DNA of 7,575 bases, from NCBI GenBank assembly GCA_903939005.1, contig CAJAFH010000077.1, positions 1 through 7,575 of the forward strand, given 5' to 3'. Source of the DNA: an uncultured Actinomycetes bacterium. Its GTDB lineage: Bacteria; Actinomycetota; Actinomycetes; Nanopelagicales; Nanopelagicaceae. Made by a program: the position numbers and the translations under genes. The notes under the pieces were generated by a model. It saw only the letters and a list, made by a program, of their open reading frames with translations, was not told the origin of the DNA and made no database searches. Every line of letters begins with the position of its first letter. Within the stretch, counting starts at the first letter, position 1. Of this stretch, positions 5,789-7,575 are shown piece by piece.

Positions 5789-6688
5789 GCCATCTTTACG
5801 AGTCGCGGTAAGGCTTGCTACTGCGGTAATCAATAAGGTTCCGACAATTACGCTAAGGCTAAATTCAATCGATACGTGAGGCACTTCGATGCCAGCAATC
5901 TCATGTATTCCAATACCGTGGAATGCCTCAAAGAACATTTTGACACCAATAAATGCCAAGATAATCGATAGGCCTTTTGAAAGAAATACCAATCTCTTGA
6001 GCAGTCCTTGTAACAGGAAATAAAGCTGACGCAGTCCCATTAGCGCGAAAATGTTCGCAGTCGTAACAATGTAAGGGTCTTTAGTGATTCCAAAGATCGC
6101 CGGAATAGAGTCAAGCGCGAACACTAAGTCGGTAATTCCCAAAGTCAGCAGCGCGATCGTAAATGTTGAGGTGCCTTTTGCCCGTAAGAATTTTACAATT
6201 TTACTATCATCCGGCGTTGTTTCGTGATCTTCTTTTTCGATTAATAAGCGATAAGCCGTGTAGATCAAGAATGCACCGAATAAAAAGAAGGCACTTGAAA
6301 AACGAGTAATGATTGCAGATCCTGCGGCGATAAAGACTCCGCGCAAGATCAGAGCAATAATAATTCCTAACAAGAGTACTAACTGTTGTTTAGTCTTATC
6401 AATTTGCAAGCGGCTTAAAATAATTACAAATACAAAGATGTTGTCAACGGACAGGGCGTACTCAGTTAGCCACCCTGCGAAAAATTCCTTCTGAGCTGTC
6501 TCACTTGGGGTCCAGTTAGGCATGAAGTAACCAAAAGCAATCGCAGCTGACACATAAATAACTGTCCAGATTGCGGCTTCTGCTGTGCTGGTCTCCTTAT
6601 TTCTACGCAGAATTGCGATTATTAAGTCGAAGGCAATTACTGCTGAAAGGATGCCAATAGTTATTAGCCAAGTTGAAGTCGATTCCAT
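5774..6688 (-). CDS. terC: TerC/Alx-family integral membrane protein, probable metal (Mn) exporter
   Basis: Polytopic inner-membrane protein of 304 residues, a normal length for the family, with seven or more hydrophobic spans. The two family signatures are present: EYALSVDNIFVFVIIL (76-91) and TDLVFALDSIPAIFGIT (186-202). Their acidic residues (E76, D82, D187, D193) are thought to form the metal path. A cytoplasmic acidic loop (EKEDHETTPDD, 151-161) separates the two halves. Relatives export manganese or affect tellurite tolerance; a role in protecting exported metalloproteins has also been described. It starts 29 nt after the alpha-glucosidase stop, which leaves no room for the yybP-ykoY manganese riboswitch found before some relatives. 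A TAAAGT box 6 nt from the ATG suggests a leaderless transcript of its own. Confidence 0.92.
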   Translation of the reverse strand: MESTSTWLITIGILSAVIAFDLIIAILRRNKETSTAEAAIWTVIYVSAAIAFGYFMPNWTPSETAQKEFFAGWLTEYALSVDNIFVFVIILSRLQIDKTKQQLVLLLGIIIALILRGVFIAAGSAIITRFSSAFFLFGAFLIYTAYRLLIEKEDHETTPDDSKIVKFLRAKGTSTFTIALLTLGITDLVFALDSIPAIFGITKDPYIVTTANIFALMGLRQLYFLLQGLLKRLVFLSKGLSIILAFIGVKMFFEAFHGIGIHEIAGIEVPHVSIEFSLSVIVGTLLITAVASLTATRKDGSEII

Positions 6689-6694
6689 GGCGCA

Positions 6695-6700
6695 ACTTTA
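6695..6700 (-). promoter_or_regulatory. Candidate -10 box (TAAAGT) for a leaderless terC transcript
   Basis: On the minus strand TAAAGT (TAnnnT pattern) is followed by 6 nt (TGCGCC) and the ATG at 6688. No Shine-Dalgarno is present, so a transcript starting at the ATG would explain the layout. No good -35 box is seen. terC could instead be translated from alpha-glucosidase read-through. Confidence 0.35.
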
Positions 6701-6717
6701 CATATGACAGAGAATTC

Positions 6718-7575
6718 TTACCTCTTAAACCAGATGGCGCACCCTGTTATGAGTTCTAACTCACCATTTTCACAGGTTGGCGTACCGTTGGATGAAAGAA
6801 TAATTTCACTTGCCTGGAGTTTTACTGATTTATCACCTGAGTTTAAGTAAACCTGAATTCCAGCGCGGGAGAAGCCCAGAACTCCTTGATCAATTCTGCT
6901 GACATCCCAAGTGAAATCTTTAGCACCTAGAAGTTTGGCTCGCTCAGAAAGTGCTCTCTTATAAAGCGATAACGAACTTTGCTTATCGTTACTTTGAGAT
7001 TCAACGGAAAAGACTTTCCAAGTTGTTGGTAGTGGCAACCAAGATTTTCCGGATGAAAAACCAAATGGGCTTTCTTGGCCTGACCATGGCATTGGGACTC
7101 GAGCACCATCGCGACCTTTAGTTTCACCATTGGTACGAATAAATGAGGGATCTTGGCGATCACTATCAGCTACTTCTGCATCAGGTAGGCCAAGTTCTTG
7201 ACCGTTGTAAACATAACAAGAGCCAGGCAGACCAAAAAGGAACAGGGCTAATGCACGAGCTTCTTCAGCGCCAAGCCGTGAGGCCACGCGTGGTGAATCA
7301 TGATTGCTAATTGCCCAAGTTGGATAAGCGCCGACATCTTTGAGCATCTCAATCGTGTTATTTACTAATCTAAATAGAGTTTTTGCATCATAGGGCGCGA
7401 TCAATAAATCAAAGTTAAAAATTTGGTGAAGCTCATCAGGGCGAACATAGGCAACGCCATTTACTGGCGGATGAACCCATGCCTCAGCAACTGCCATGAT
7501 TGGTTTATCGAATGAATCAAAGTGCTTACGCCAACTACGGTAGATCTTATGAACGCCCGCGCGATCAAAGAATGG
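6718..7575 (-). CDS. Alpha-glucosidase, glycoside hydrolase family 13 (N-terminal part outside window)
   Basis: Cytoplasmic exo-acting enzyme that would release glucose from the non-reducing end of maltose or oligosaccharides. The frame is open from the right edge: 26 codons (PFFDRAGVHKIYRSWRK...) precede the internal ATG at 7497, which is therefore not the true start. Visible GH13 parts are the acid/base glutamate in MAVAEAWVHP, the segment YVRPDELHQIFNFDLLIAPYD, the transition-state aspartate in ISNHDSPR, then LFGLPGSCYVYNGQELGLPD and RDGARVPMPW, typical of actinobacterial alpha-glucosidases. The nucleophile region and the N-terminal half of the barrel lie beyond 7575. The C-terminal beta domain ends IWFKR. 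A LacI-family regulator in the window could govern it, but operator evidence is lacking. The terC gene follows after 29 nt on the same strand. Confidence 0.93.
   Translation of the reverse strand, partial: PFFDRAGVHKIYRSWRKHFDSFDKPIMAVAEAWVHPPVNGVAYVRPDELHQIFNFDLLIAPYDAKTLFRLVNNTIEMLKDVGAYPTWAISNHDSPRVASRLGAEEARALALFLFGLPGSCYVYNGQELGLPDAEVADSDRQDPSFIRTNGETKGRDGARVPMPWSGQESPFGFSSGKSWLPLPTTWKVFSVESQSNDKQSSLSLYKRALSERAKLLGAKDFTWDVSRIDQGVLGFSRAGIQVYLNSGDKSVKLQASEIILSSNGTPTCENGELELITGCAIWFKR

Noticed and set aside
6689..6717. yybP-ykoY manganese riboswitch before terC
   Set aside because: The gap is only 29 nt and falls between two coding regions, far too short for the riboswitch fold.
7495..7497. 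ATG at 7497 as the start of the alpha-glucosidase
   Set aside because: The frame continues upstream to the window edge with family-typical residues, and the nucleophile region must lie before it. It is an internal methionine next to the acid/base motif.

Overview
The window looks like a compact chromosomal segment from an actinobacterium with moderate-to-low G+C. The protein families are actinobacterial in style: a LacI-type regulator, a GH13 alpha-glucosidase, an 'ERRRRW' cystathionine gamma-lyase-like enzyme and a small 'CNIG' membrane protein. Genes are packed with gaps of 0 to 38 nt, apart from one divergent promoter region. Together with A/T-rich codon use this would fit a streamlined freshwater lineage such as acI/Nanopelagicales, but that placement is inference. 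I see no phage, IS, CRISPR, tRNA or rRNA signals.

Left block (1-1110, minus strand): a DUF4389-type membrane protein with two internal repeats, followed after 3 nt by an AlkA-like DNA glycosylase that runs off the left edge. The pair is probably co-transcribed from the divergent region 1111-1223.

Centre block (1224-5788, plus strand): six genes in tight series. They are a LacI-family regulator, a PYROXD2/CrtI-like FAD oxidoreductase 2 nt later, a cystathionine gamma-lyase/synthase-like PLP enzyme, a 49-codon single-span membrane ORF, a three-span CNIG membrane protein that begins on the codon right after that ORF's stop and in the same frame, and a short (single-domain) ribosome hibernation factor. 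The lacI leader carries four TTTRCAG-type heptamers about one helical turn apart, overlapping the likely promoter.

Right block (5774-7575, minus strand): an alpha-glucosidase (5' end outside the window), then 29 nt later a TerC-family membrane protein whose last codons overlap the hibernation-factor gene by 15 nt tail to tail.

No obvious new defence or mobile system is present. The points most worth following are the heptamer array, the single in-frame stop between the two small membrane ORFs, the hibernation factor lacking its dimerisation domain, the compact PLP enzyme, and candidate leaderless promoters.
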